DNA from: Tetraselmis striata
Lineage: Eukaryota; Chlorophyta; Chlorodendrophyceae; Chlorodendrales; Chlorodendraceae
Direction: 5' to 3'
Length of the DNA stretch: 64,000 nt
NCBI GenBank assembly: GCA_006384855.1
Contig: VCJN01001894.1
Coordinates: forward strand, 101,775 to 165,774
This document shows positions 12,432 to 24,940 of the stretch, in pieces. Under the pieces are notes generated by a model that did not search any database, was not told where the DNA came from, and was given only the letters and a program-made list of their open reading frames with translations. The translations under genes were made by a program, and so were the position numbers. The stretch's first letter is position 1, and every line of letters starts with the position of its first letter.

Positions 12432-13798
12432 GGTGGTCTCGGCGGGGGTGGTGCGGCGGGGAAGGGCAGCCCGGAGGCGGCGGCGAGCGGCTACCGGCGG
12501 CGGCGGCTCGGCCGGGCACGCGGCGGGCCCTCGTCGATCGCGCGAGTCCTACGACGTCGGCCGGGGTCCGTGAAGGAGGGTGCCTAATAGGCGGCAAGGC
12601 TCCGTGGGGGTAGTTGGTATCAGGTATCGAGGTGGTTGGGGCGCGGTGCAACCGGGTCGGCCGGCCGTAAGCTGCGGTGGCGGCGAAGTGGCAGCCGCCT
12701 CGACGTCCCGTCGTCGACCGAAAGACGACGGCGAAAAGGCGGCGCGGCCCGCCCAGTCATGACGGCGGCAGGTCGGCGGCAGGCGTTGTCGTCGCTAGTG
12801 CGGATGAAAGGCGCGCAACGCGCGCGCAAATAAGGGCGCCCGGTCGGGGTTTTGGAAGGATTTACCCTCGTATCGGTCTCGCCGGGCGGGCGGGGCGCGA
12901 AACAAACCGCGCCACATTGACAGCAACGGCCTGCTTCGAGGGCCCCATAACCATATCTCAACGTACAGATACCTGGTAGACCAGTCGCAGCATCAGCCCG
13001 AATGCCCACAAGCACAGTGTAGCTGCCCCTCTACCTGTGAATAACGCCTTTCCCGAGTGGATTTGAGCCGAATCGGATGCCCCCTGCATCCCAGCCATGC
13101 CCGCTTACTTTCTTTTGAAGCATGCGGCTAGCTGCCACTGAGCCTCACCAAGAGCGGGCAAACCTGCCTTGCCCGCTCTGAGCTAGCGGCACATACGTAG
13201 CAGAAGAGCTGGCTATGGGCGGCTGCAAAGACGAGCACCATCGCGAACAATCATCAGGCAAAGTGGTTCGCCTCGCCTGCCTTTCAGCGCGCAGCAAATG
13301 GGAAGGCATGTACGGGTACGGGTGCCGACGGGATAGTAATAAGAATACCCGAATAACGTACAAGAACACCGCATGCCCGATAGAGCTCAGATCTAGGCGA
13401 AATGATCATGATTGCGGATACATCACGAAGTGATGATGAACTCGCCGGCACCCCTTGTCTAGGAACAAAAATGTGGGTTTTAATCATGTCGCGCCGGAAC
13501 CCGCGTATCCCGATGCCGCAGATCTCACGACGTATTTACATGGCAGGCGCCGCGAGTAGCTGCTGTGCCGCGTCCCAGGCGCGTGTGGTAGAGGCGAGCC
13601 GGGGACGGGAACCCCCGTAATAATTATAATAGTGAATACCTCGCCTTCTTTGCAGGCATGGAAGGGTGCCCGGGTGCGTGTCTAGTCGGCAGCCCTGTGT
13701 CCCTCTCAACAGCTGGCCATTCAAGCGCCGACATTCATCCAAGCCACTGTAATGTTCAAGGGCCAAGGGTGTGCTATACGCGGCGAGGCTGGTCGCTA
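12432..13798. other. Intergenic: NOG1 promoter side and 3' flank of the PH-domain gene
   Basis: GC-rich with no recognisable gene. 12432-12900 is the likely NOG1 promoter/5' UTR. TGTAA on the minus strand near 13535 is a possible poly(A) signal for the upstream minus-strand gene. No clear repeat was identified. Confidence 0.5.
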
Positions 13799-14402
13799 TC
13801 ATTGCGCCCACTGAGCCAGGCTGGCAACGCCCACTTGGAGTGGCGCGCTCGCCATGCTGGAGTGCAGCGGCACGTCCATCGCAGGCGCGCCAAAGTCGAG
13901 GCGGCCGCGCGTGGCGTAGTGCAGCGCAGCGTTGAGCGCGAGCACCCACAGGTGGTAGTCCCGTGAAGAGGTGGGCATCAGGTGGAAGGTGAAGCTGTCG
14001 GTGGTGAGGGAGATGGCGCAGCCAGGCTCCCAGTTGCCGGTCAGCCGGGTGCGCGCGCTCTGCAGCAGCCCGTGGTTGGCGCGGCGGAGGGGCCCGCGGC
14101 GGTACGCGACCACCGCCATGCCGTTGCTCAGGAACAGCTGCATCCGCCGGCTTGCGCCCGGGTTCTTCTTCCTGCTCGACTTGAGGCGGGAGAGGCCGAG
14201 GCGCCGCGACACGTGGCGGCCCAGCGGCGGCTGCGCAACGTAGGCGGAGCCAGGGGCCTCCTTGACCTGGGCACAAGCAACGCGGGTTTAAACACCCTGA
14301 CGGGTTTATACAATATGTATGTATATGTATGTACACATATATACAATAAATCTAATATATATGATTTCTATATTATCCATATTTCGATTTATTCATATTT
14401 CG

Positions 14403-14481
<79 letters not shown>

Positions 14482-16535
14482 CATTATAGCATATCATATG
14501 GCATCATGGTTTGGTGTTGAATAAATATTTGGCTTTATTTAGCATAAACCTACGAGGTCGGCGGCGAACGTGTACACATATCCACTCCGAAACCCTGTGC
14601 TGCTCTAATCAAGCACCGCCCCGAGGTAGGCGCTCCTATATCCCCCAGGTCTAACCAGGGGCACGTCATTCACCATTGATGCGTGTCAATATTCCACAAC
14701 AACTGAGCATACTTCGACATGGCATATAGCACGGTTATACCGCACAACATTGGCCGAAGGACATCAAGGGTTTGACAAAAGGGGTGAGGGGCACCTTGTC
14801 CATGACAGTGCCAGCAGCCACCTCCCGCATGACGTCATCAACGGTCATGCCCGCCAGCGCCGCGCCCGCAGCCGCCGCGCCCACCAGGCTGCCGGCCGTG
14901 GCAAAGGGCTCCGCCTCCGCGCCTCGTGGTGGGCTGCCTGCTGGCCGTGATTCCATCTTGGTGGGCGAGTCGGCCGAGGGCGACAGAGGCGGCAGCTCCT
15001 CGCCGTACGCGGGCTTGGTGGGCGAGCCGCCGTGGCTGCCGCTGCCCCTCTCACCGCCAACGCCCTCCCCCATGCGCACCGACACGGACACCGGGGATGC
15101 CGAGCCGGGCGGCGTGTCAGGTGACAGCTCGCGCGCCAGCTCCTCAGGGTCGCGCTCCCAGAAGGGGTCTACAGCCGGCGGCGCAGGCCCCTCCTGCGGC
15201 AGCAGCCCCGCTGGCCCCGCCTGCCCGTAGCCGTACTCCTCCGACGTGCCACCGCTGACGGCCGCCACCGGCTCGTGCGGCCTCGCCGGGCTGCCGCGCT
15301 TCGGGGCAGGGCTGGTGCCCTCCTTGGCGGCGTGGCCGGAGCTGCTGGGCTTGCCCTTGGCGGCCTTGGGGGGCGAGCGCGAGGCGTGCGCGCTGGCGGT
15401 GGCCGCATAGTCCGCCGCCACCTTGCGGTCCACCGATGCCAGCAGCACGCCCACGCTCGCGTCCAGCCGGCTGCCATCCCAGGGCCCCAGCGCGTCCTCC
15501 AGCGCGCTGCGCCGCGCGGCGCTCTTGGTTGCCCGCCGCCGGCCGCCAGGCAGTCCGCGCTCTGCCGCCGCACGGCTGTAGCTGCCGCCTCGGCCGGTCA
15601 CGCCCTTGGCCTTGGCCGGCGCGGTGGCAGTGCTGCGCCGCCGACTGGGCGCCCCCGGCTTGGCGCCTCCCACCGTGTGCTGCGGCTTGCCAGTGCTCGC
15701 CTGGGTGGCGGTCTTGGGCCGGCTGGGCTTGGGCGCCCGGGCAGGGGGCTCGCTGACGGGGACCAGGGAAGCCAGAGATACACGTGATTCCGCCACGGGC
15801 TTGGCGGCCCGGCCCGCCTTCCGTGGCGGCGGCGGCGAGCGGCTTGGCTGCGGCGGGCCCAGCGCCCCCGGCGGCCCGCGCCTGGCCGGCTTGCTGTCGC
15901 TCTGCTTGCTGGCGGCGATGGCCAGGTCGTGCACACTGACGCGCGACTCGCGGCGGGCGTTGGGATGCGCATGCTGCACTGGCGCCTCCTCCTCCACTGA
16001 CTCCACCGAAGTGCGGACAGCGCCTTTCCGCTCGGTTGCCTTTTTCCGGATCGCGTTCTCCTTCATGGCAGCGTTGGCCTGCAGCATTTCGGGTGAGCAG
16101 GCAAGTGCAGCGGCACGGCAGCTGCCATCAGCAGCAAGCCGAGCACACCGTGGGTGCGGATCCAGCAGATGGACCAAGTCCGTCTCACATAGCTAGCGCC
16201 AAGGAGGAGCAGGGGACACTGCCGTGCTTTCGCCCGGGGGGGGGGGGGGGGGGGAGGGGGTCTTACGTGGCGCAGGCGCTCCATGACCTGCTCGCGCGTG
16301 GCCTCCCGGTCCTGGACGGCGCTGACACCCGGTGGGCCCCTTGCTGGTGGGCTCCCGTGCGAGGTAAGGCGGCCAGCATTCTGTGGCGAGCCCCCGGGCG
16401 GTGTTGTGTGTGCCTTTGTGGAGGGGGAGTGAAGGGGGGCAGCAGAGACACCGTGTTGAGTGGACATTCCAACTCGACGAGAGAGGAGGTCTTTGTTTGT
16501 GTGGAGACGGAGAGGTAGGGGGGCGCTTGCGGTTT

Positions 16536-16569
<34 letters not shown>

Positions 16570-17160
16570 AGGGGGGGGATTGAGCGGGGCTCCATCAGGC
16601 CCCCGCAGGGGAATACCGTGAGGGCACAGGGAATGCGAGCGCGGAGAGGCAGCCTATGGGACACATTGCATCGGGTAGATGGATGCTACGGGTCTAGGGT
16701 ACGACCTACCCCATTATATATGGCGGGCGGCGGCGGCGGGTGACCCCTGCCGATGCCCCCGCGCGACTCCGGCCTGCTGCCGTCCTCGCTGTTCCCGGCG
16801 GCACCTCCCCACGGGGAGTGGTAAGACGTCGCCGGGCTCTGGCCGTCGTCCGCCTCGCTGCGCCCGCCGGGACTGCCCGCGGTCCCTCCGGGGCTCATCA
16901 GCGGCACAACGTGCTGAGCCTGATCCGTGACGGGCGCGTGTAGGCGCGGGGCAGGGAGTGAGCGCTCGCAGAGGGTCAATATAAGGCAGTTAGTCACCAA
17001 AGAACTGGTCAGCGCGCGGGCTCAGGCGTCCGCGCCGCACCTTCAGCGCCGCAATCTCCGAGCGCACGTACGCGGCGCGGGCAGCTGCGTCCTTGAGGAG
17101 CGCCACTGTCACGGACGGTGGCACGCGCGGCGGATCCAGCGTGGTGTCTGGCGAGTCCAT
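13799..17160 (-). CDS. Large disordered protein with C-terminal PH-like domain
   Basis: Predicted exons: 16998-17160, 16267-16343, 14795-16078, 13799-14266. Phases 1, 0 and 0 all join, giving 663 aa. The N-terminus is a short helical segment (about residues 15-45). Exon 3 encodes 428 residues of Pro/Ala/Ser/Gly/Arg-rich, low-complexity sequence. The last exon is folded: a basic stretch, then strands and a terminal helix around FHLMPTSSRDYHLWVLALN, with the Trp-containing C-terminal helix expected of a pleckstrin-homology fold. If the exon 3 donor at 14794 is not used, the protein ends 19 residues later and the PH-like exon is orphaned. Exon 2's acceptor is the weakest call. By family, PH folds bind phosphoinositides or protein partners. 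No catalytic domain was seen. Confidence 0.68.
14404..14480. repeat. (ATGTAT)n microsatellite
   Basis: About twelve hexanucleotide units in an AT-rich block inside the predicted last intron (14267-14794) of the PH-domain gene. Confidence 0.95.
16236..16254. repeat. Poly-G tract (sense poly-C) near a 5' splice site
   Basis: On the minus strand the exon 2 donor GTAAGACCCCCTC of the PH-domain gene is followed by this C run, about 12 nt into the intron. Confidence 0.85.
16538..16568. repeat. Poly-G tract (31 nt)
   Basis: Second longest homopolymer in the window, in the first intron of the PH-domain gene. It is poly-C on the sense strand. Confidence 0.95.
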
Positions 17161-17818
17161 AGCTAGTAGGTGATGCCACTCGCGAGGGGGGGGGGGGGGG
17201 GGGGGGGGTCGCCGTCCTGTGCTCACGGCCGGACGAGTGTCACGGGAATATACCAGATTACACTACGCGGGATGCTCCCGGCTGGGTGTGAAACGCCTCG
17301 TCACTATGCGCTACCAACAAGGACCACTCCACCACGTAAAGAGGAGGGTCACTTCGACGAGGGACCGGCGAGCACTGCGACGCTTGATGGAGGCAGGGGT
17401 CACCGGCGTGTCCGTACATCTGTCAGCGATGACGAGAGCAGCAGTTGATATGGGGAGGCGAAGAAAAAGGCGAGGCGCAACTGATGCTTGTTATTGGTCG
17501 GTAATCCGGTGAAGAAGGCGGGCGCGGATCCTTCCCGTGTATAAGGCGCAATTATTTAGGTCTCGGTACGACGTCACATGTCATACCAGATTAGACCCGA
17601 CACCATGAGCAGCAGTGCGGCCTGTGGGCCAAGGTATTTTTTCTTGTACGTACTGTATTGATTTATTTTCCCTTTTTCTGCTACGTCGGGCGGCGAATGC
17701 TTAGAACGTGCAAACGTACAAACACACGGTTTATTGCAGTTGAAAATGTACGAGACGTGTGGTTATAATGTGGTGTAATGTGGTATAATGTGGCGATAAT
17801 GTGGTTATAGCAGTTGAT
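17161..17818. other. 5' flank of the PH-domain gene
   Basis: No gene seen. It has a poly-G run at 17186-17208, 26 nt upstream of the predicted start codon, and a short tandem (TATAATGTGG-like units) at 17764-17808 just before a LINE tail. Confidence 0.5.
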
Positions 17819-17889
17819 GTAGAGGACCTTTCTGATTGCCTTTTATTTTGGTGATTTCCGATATCGCCTTCTGTTGCTAGCTCATGTAA
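17819..17889 (+). mobile_element. Solo 3' tail of the 43-kb LINE family
   Basis: GTAGAGGACCTTT..., GGTGATTTCC, ATATCGCCTTCTGTTGCTAG and CTCATGTAA closely match 43711-43786, the 3' end of the LINE fragment at 42.7-43.8 kb. A second LINE family (17895 onward) begins immediately after, suggesting one insertion next to another. Confidence 0.7.
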
Positions 17890-17894
17890 TTATT

Positions 17895-19615
17895 GGTTAT
17901 AGCAGTTGCCTCCCACATCTATCGGCGCTGCCGCCCTGGTGGTTGGCCAAGCTGTGACTTTCCTCCGTGCTCAACACGCCACCCTGAGCGACGCCGGGGC
18001 GTTCTTTTCCGACCCGTCCGGCGTATCCAGCCCTCATAGCCTCTACCTGGTTGGGGCGTCCTCGATCCACCAGGCCTTGGCCACCCCAACGTTGGAGCTC
18101 GATGCCGGCGCCAATGCGTCGGCGCCGATGTGGGCTATCGAGCTTCGCGCCGCTCATACCCGCGTCGTTGACGAGTGTGGGAGCACGAGTGCGGTGCTCA
18201 AAGACCTAGCGGGGCCGTTGGCCTCTGCCCTAAAGTTGCTCCCCTCCAAGCGCTCCCACGTTGCCCGTGCCGGCTGCTCGGCCGCCGGGGCTGAGCCGGC
18301 GTCTGCAATGCGCTCGGCGGCCGACCTCCAAGCTATCCCGCATTACTCGGACTTCCCCTTGCACTCCATGCGGAAAGGACAGGAAACCATGAGCCACCGC
18401 ATTCACACGGTCCGTTTCGCAAAGCTTGCTGCGCGTATGCCTACAAGCGGCCCTGACAGCGACCGCGTCCGAGGCCGCCTCTTACGCGATGTGACAGCGT
18501 TCCTGGTGACTGATCCTCCAAGTGAGGGTCGCCTTGGTGAAGTCCGTGAGCGTTCCCCTGAGTACTACGATTCCATGTTCCGTGTTGCCGCTTGCCGCCC
18601 ATTTGGTCTTCCGGCGGCTCATGCCCTCTCCCTTGGCGAGCCATGCTCTTGTGCTTCTTGCTCCTTCGTCTCGGTGCAAGGTATGGTTGCCCGTTTTGAT
18701 GATGTTGGCGTGGAGTTCACTCCTTCAACTTGATGGGCGGTCGCATACGCCGATCACATGGCACGTTGCTCCAGGGGCGACTCCAATCACGCCGCACACG
18801 AGTGGGCGGCACATGGCCTTTCCGACATTTGCCACGACGTGAAGTCCGCGCTGGGCGTGGGTGTCCAGATCCTCACGGACCCGTCGGTGCTTGTTTCTCT
18901 CCCGAAGGGCAGCGACGGGCGGCCTGCCGATGTTGGGCTTTTTGGGTATGGCGGTATCCGTGGAAACACGGTTGCTGTCGATACCACCATTGCCCCTATC
19001 CTCGGCGTATCAACCTCGGATCCAACGACTGCTTTGCGGGCTGCAGAGCGCCACAAAATCCAGAAGTATGACGAGGGTGTCCGAAACGCCGCCGGCATGC
19101 TTCGCTTTGTTCCTTTCGCCGTTTCCGAGTTTGGCTCGCTGGCCCCGCACGCCGAGGCTTTAGTTCTTGGTGGAGCTCGCGAAAGCTAGCCACGCACACA
19201 CTGGCCAAAAAATCTGCCAGCTCTTCTCTGCGTGGCGCCGTAGTTTCTCCTTGCTCATCAACATGGCACATGCAGACAACGTTCTTGGCGGGGTCGCGGC
19301 CGCGCGTGCGGCACGTTATGGTGCTCCTGCGCATGCGTCGCGTCGCTCGTCGGCATGTGTTGCTATGACCCTGGTCATTGGCTGCAAGCGTCCTCGCCGC
19401 GGCTGATAGCGTACCCCGGGGCGGAGGTCCCTTTGGTTCCTGGCAGCTAAGTGACTTCGTGGTTCCCTTGGCTCCTTCTTGGTTCTTGGCTCCCTGTCCT
19501 CCTGCTCGACCTTGGTTTCAGGCTTATGTCTCTCTTTTGCTGGCAACCTTTCATAGTTGCTGTTAGTTCTGTTTGTAGTGCGCTTTTGTGGAAGCCCTTA
19601 TGTAACACTTTCAAA
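17895..19615 (+). mobile_element. 5'-truncated LINE, family A, C-terminal region with RLE-like motif
   Basis: Opens with a 275-residue reading stretch (17906-18733) and continues in other frames to 19406, so at least two frame breaks are present. It aligns along its length with the minus-strand copy at 57.3-60.1 kb, which carries reverse transcriptase. It therefore represents the part of the LINE polyprotein after the RT. At about 18915-18990 the RPAD-x16-D pattern (GRPADVGLFG...VAVDTT) resembles the restriction-like endonuclease motif of RLE-type LINEs. The 3' UTR (19407-19615) matches the solo tail at 31722-32064. Non-functional as it stands. Confidence 0.82.
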
Positions 19616-22599
19616 TGTACGAGACATGTGTAACTTACGTCATTCCGTAATGTGATTTACTGACCACTTGACCATATATAAGTCGTCCGTGATACAGGTA
19701 CCTTGGTACCACCAGTACGTGATTCATCTATTCCGTATAAAGGACGCGCGAGTTGTGCCGCACAGGGCATGCCAGGCAGCAGATGAGTCCGCTCGGCACC
19801 GCCACTATATGGTAGTACTTCACGCCATGTTTCTTTTAAATTGCCTCAGTAAATCGCAGCCTGTCCACACTTGACGTGCCGCCGTAATTATTTATTGGCA
19901 TATTATATACTCCTCCACATAAGTATTGGGTTTGCGAATTCGATATATCCACATGCCCATGCGCGGCTTCACTGAGACCGTGCGCGCGTGCATGCAATGC
20001 ATGTTACTAAGGGCCGTACGGCTGGGAGGAAATGCCTCGGTCGCGATATACCCGACATTGCCACGCGGTAGCCCTTGCCGTCAACAGTTTCATTTAGGCA
20101 AAAGCATGGCTTATGACGCTGCTAGCGCTTCAAAACCACAAATTGCACCTTTCGGTTGCAAAACTAGGCATGGGACACCACTGCCCCCGTACTCGTACCT
20201 CATCACCCTTGGTACGACAACTATCCACCATACACGTAGTAGGGCATTGAAATTAGGTCATTTAAGACGCGGACCAAGCCCTATGTGTCGATGACGATGG
20301 TTTACGGGCAGCATCATGGACAAAATGCGGATGTGATCGTTGCACGCGCATGCGAGAAAGGATTATCGCGGCCTCCTTGCAGCAGAGCAAAATTTGTCTA
20401 CAGTAGTGCATGGCTGCATATGCTCATAAATAGCGCGCCATGGTGAGCCCAATAAGACAGCAATGGCGTGCAGCTTTATGCGTCGATGTTGCTGGTGAAA
20501 ATACTGATGTGAAGGGGGTTGTCCGGCATGGCGGCGGCCGTGGGTATCGCTCAAGGGAGGCATGTGCCAAGTATGAGTGTTTCGTGCACGAGTACACGCA
20601 ACACACACTAATTCATCCCGCCACCGTGTATCAGGTTTCGAGATCCACTTGGCTCCACTTGGTTTCACTTGGTTTCACGCAGCACTTGGCTTCACACCAA
20701 TGTGTTGATCACGCTACACTGACACATACGTCATATTTCGACCTATCATTTCCAAAAACTCTAACGATCTCAGACGACCGTGTTGGAGCCAAATAAAGCA
20801 ATTTCACCCCTGCTCGCGTAGATTTTAGTAGTGGTATTTACATGAAAATGTTTTGACGTTTCGTTTTCGTGTTATGACGTTTCATCTTCGCAACGCACCA
20901 AGCGATACCGCGAGTTTGAGAGTTGCGCCACAAGGCAGCATTGCAGTGGCGATGGTGCCATGCCACATCTATCGTGCACGGGCGCAAGCTGTTATTATGG
21001 CCCCACCCCACCCAAACATCTCCTAGCCTCTTTGTTGACATGTCTTCTCGCCCACCAATGGCCATCTCTCCATGCAATGGTCTATGCATGCGCGGCGGGA
21101 CGTGCGGGGCACCAACCGCTATTGTTGCAGGGGTACTGGAAGCGCTCACTGTGGCGCAAGTGCCACTCGTGTACGACACTTGTTAGGGCCAAAGGGCTTG
21201 CTTACACCCTACAGTGATAAAGCCTGAGCATCAATGTGCAAGATTTCAGGATTTATTCAGGTCATAGACCTCTAGATTCAGCTGCCCTAATATTCGTAAG
21301 CTCGGACTCGGGGAGAAAGGGGCATACCTAGGATTTACGTGTAGGGGTGTGTATATCGCTACGCTCGCTCGTGTGTGAATATCAAAGCCACATAAGCCAG
21401 AACTCTATCGATCCATCATTATAGCATCTGCATTTGCTTCTATTGGAAATCCGACTGCATCCTACCGGTATTGATTTCGCCGATTCGACGTTGCCTAACA
21501 TTCACCATCAGGGCACCATATCATCATCGCTACTTGACATGTATGGCCATCGGAGCTTGACGAGGCGCCTCACTCCTTGTTGCATCCGTGAGCAACAAAC
21601 ATAGCAAGAGGGCGGCGCGAGGTGTTCCGTGTTTTTTATCCCAAAATTCGTAACACGGTCTCCTGGGTTGGCTGCTTACAATAAGTACTTATTGTCATAA
21701 TAATAATACAATATCATGCGTCATTGTACGCCCTGAGCATACCGCCTTGTTTAGTATACCTTTTAATATAATCAACGCGTTCAGCGCACCCGAACCGCAA
21801 TGGTTTTTACCCCGTCCGCTGAGATCCCGCGTGTGTTCTCACCTTTTAATCGAATACAATGGTGTCACATTACTGTACACGATACTTGTTCTCCTGCTAC
21901 CATAGAAGCGGCAATGAAGAACATGCATTCGTCTATTGAAAAGTAGAGTAATGCAGTGTCTACTTTCATTACATTAATACAAGTCGCGGTATAGACTGGC
22001 AGCTGCGAACGTTTGCGGCATGCTTATAAATGATGGTTATCTGTGTAGTCGAGCTATGCGTCAAGCTATGCATTCATATTTTTGTGATGCACATACCCTC
22101 ATGTGTCTATGTTTTCGCTTGTGACATTATCATGCATGCTGAGAATATTACTACACCAATAGTGCTGTCGATTGTAAACATCAAGTAACGATGCGATGCA
22201 CTCTCATGATGTCACTACGTTCCTTTATTTGGATTGCTGCCGTGAACGATCCCTAAAATCAGGTAGTGCAGGTAACAAATGCGTCCCAACGTGACTTATT
22301 GCTGTGGCTAACAGTCCGTGCAGTACTTGCGCACGCTACATGGAAATTTATCCGATTTTCTTAGCTGCTCATGACAGTGTTGGTCGCAGGGTAAATAAGG
22401 CCCGCATTGATTCTGCTTCTTAATGACTTCAGGCAGGCTGAAAATATATACATGTAGATAAATCAATAGATAGATAGTACTGAATATTCAAAATTCATGA
22501 AGCATACTGCATGCCTATGGTTTTAGATGCATTACATAAACTGTGCATCATACCAGAAAAATCACGAGGTAAAGCAGTATATCCGAAAAACCGATGGAA
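19616..22599. other. Gene-poor region
   Basis: About 3 kb of lower-GC sequence with no recognisable gene or domain on either strand. There is a small tandem array of ACTTGGTTTCAC-like units at 20645-20695. Otherwise unassigned. Confidence 0.5.
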
Positions 22600-22895
22600 C
22601 AATGTCGTGCAACAAGCCGTTGCTCTGTGGAAGCGCAGGTGTGCATGTGGAAGCGAGGCAACAGAAAAGGAGAAAAAGAAATTATTTAAGGGACCACCCG
22701 ACGCTAGTGTCAGCTTTTTGTTGTTAGCGCCCCTGGTGGTCATCATGCATGGCACCGCGGTAGTTAGAGCTAGAGCCATAGCAAGTGATTGTACTCATTT
22801 TTTACACAGCAGCGTCGTCGGGTACTGGCCATGTGCACAGTTAAATTGCACGGCGCGTTTTGCACGCTCAGAGGGGATGTATTTATTTAGTCAGA
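22600..22895. repeat. LTR-like direct repeat, left copy
   Basis: Aligns in direct orientation with 28655-28975 (shared AGCCGTTGCT, GGGACCACCCGA, ACAGCAGCGTCGTC-like and GCACGGCGCGTTTTGCACGC blocks). The two copies flank Ty3/gypsy-like coding remnants, so they are best read as diverged LTRs of about 300 bp. The right edge abuts the CACTA-like element. Confidence 0.65.
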
Positions 22896-24940
22896 CACTA
22901 GCTTCCCGGACTAACTCGTCATTACACCGTAATGGCACGTAATCGCGATTTTCTTCGGGAATGGGCGCGTAATCTCCGTACCTACATTGTAATCGCCACT
23001 TAACTGCTAGGCTCGATAGTTGCAATGACGTGCCCGGCTCGCCCGCGTTCCGTAATATGCAGCCATGAGCATGTTGTGCCATCCCCATAGTACATCAATG
23101 GACCTACATCGCCCCTCGCTCGTGTAGCCGTAATCGCTCCGGGTTTCGCCACACTTTACTTTAAAGCCTCACATGCTCCGTGACGACGCAACGGCACCGT
23201 AGGTCTCAAGCCGGCGGCTAAGATGCAGTCGCGAGGACAATTTACCATACTACATCGCAGCAGCCGGAGCGCCATTGACTGACCCCTACCAACCCCCGCC
23301 GCTGCGAGCCGCCGGCGCCGAGTAGTGGTGTGCCATGCGGCGTCGTCGCAACTCCAAGCGCCGTATTCCTCCGGGCAAGGAGGGCAAGACCGCTGCCGAG
23401 GGGATTCCGGAATCGGTGACCAAGAAAATCCGCGGCCGCGCGTGTGGCGCCTGCTTCACGAGGCCTCGGTTCTACGACACGCACAGATGAGCGTGCGCCG
23501 AGCCGCCTCGGGCCACCACCGTGTCGGTCGCAGCCGGTGGTGATGGCGCCCCTGCGGTAGCTGCTCCACCGTACGGCCGCCACGCCTGTGCCCGGACCGG
23601 GCCAGACCGATACTCGGGGCGAGACGGGTGCACCGATACGGTCGCCGCCGCCATCGCCCCCGCTGCCCTCTCCGCCGCTCTCGTCTCCCCGAAAATAATT
23701 AGCAAGCCCCGCTCCCAGCCGCGGGAAGGGGCATACATTCAGTGTCGTCTGATGGTGGCATGGCATCAAGCATGGCGGCGCAGAAGATGAATAATGCCGA
23801 ACTTCACGTGGGCACTGTCATCACCAAGACGTTCGGGACGTGGGGGAGCTTTCTCGGCTAGGTCTCTCCCCCCTCACCCCCGACGTCCCGTTACTACACC
23901 TGCCATAAGCCCACCGCCGCCCATGATAGCCACCCGTGTGTATCTCTTATCCAGGTTGTCGGATGGAGACGGGGTAACGACGACGCATACCCGGCGGATA
24001 TGGAGCTGGTGATGAAGGTGATTTACGATGACGGCGACTCGGAAAAGACAACAAAGTCGGAGATGCAATCGCTATACCTGACGATAGAGCAGCTGAGCGA
24101 TTTCACTCCCAGGTTGCCTCAAGGCGCCATTGACGCCCTACCGGCGGTGCGCCCCTTGCGCACCAAATGCCAATGCTTTCGGGGGGTGCTTGCCCGCGTT
24201 GTTGCCCCATAGTTTATATAGGTATTGGTGAGACTATCGCACTGACAACGTGCAAACGATGATTTGCTTTGCTTCCGTATTACACGCGCATTCGTTTAGA
24301 TGCTTGCGCGCATGTGCACGTGCAAGGAGCTAGACAGGGACACCGACAGCGACGCCGAAGGAATTGTGAAGCAGGCGCCACACGCGCAGCAGCGGATTCT
24401 GCTCTTGGTCACCGGTTCCGGAATCCCCTCGTTCGGCAGCGGTCATGCCCCCCTAGCCCGGAGGAATACGGCGGCTGGAGTTGCGACGCCCCACAACACA
24501 TCACTACTACTCGGCGCCGACAGCTCGCAGCGGCATGGGTTGCTAGGAGCTACTCACTGGCGCTGCGGATGCTGCGATGCATGGTAAGGTGTCCGCGCGA
24601 CTGCAACTTAGCCGGCTTGAGACCTACATACGGTACCGTTGGGCGTTGCGTCGTCACGGAGCTTGCGAGGCGTTAAGGTACAGTGTGGTAAAACCCGGAG
24701 CGATTACGGATACACGCGCGAGGCGCGATGTGGGTCCGATGTACTATGGGGATGGCACAACATGCTATTGGTAGCATATTACGGAACACGGACGAGCCGG
24801 GCACTTCAGTGCGACTACGGAGCCTAGCAGTGAGTGACGATTACACGGTAGATACTATGGGGATTACACGCCCATTCTTTGGGAAAATCGCGATTACGGG
24901 CCATTACGGTGTAATTACGAGAAAGTCCGGGAGGCTAGTG
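22896..24940. mobile_element. CACTA-type DNA transposon with long inverted repeats, non-autonomous
   Basis: The ends read CACTAGC...GCTAGTG. The left arm from 22896 to about 23440 is the diverged reverse complement of about 24380-24940: CTCGT-A/C-ATTACACCGTAATGG and CGTAATCGCGATTTTC are present in both, and GGTTCCGGAATCCCCTC at the inner end answers GAGGGGATTCCGGAATC. CACTA termini are the hallmark of the CMC/EnSpm superfamily. Flanking trinucleotides are AGA and GGA, an imperfect match to the 3-bp duplication expected. No transposase was seen inside. It interrupts the Ty3/gypsy remnant just beyond its left LTR-like repeat. Confidence 0.75.
23755..24150 (+). pseudogene. Tudor/chromo-like gene fragment carried in the CACTA-like element
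   Basis: Two open pieces in different frames. The first runs from an ATG near 23771 through VGTVITKTFGTWGSFLG. The second starts near 24000 and includes MKVIYDDGDSEKTTKSEMQ. The pattern of a strand ending in FG..., then YDDGDSE, is what Tudor-like or chromatin-reader barrels in algal and transposon proteins look like. It is broken between the pieces. Whether it was captured from a host gene or is a relic of the transposon's own protein cannot be told here. Confidence 0.4.

Noticed and set aside
14772..16196. Several + strand frames of 150-200 codons
   Set aside because: Shadows of the GC-rich disordered exon on the minus strand. No family resemblance.
22511..22942. A 143-codon + strand frame
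   Set aside because: It runs across the LTR-like repeat and into the CACTA end, with no protein resemblance.
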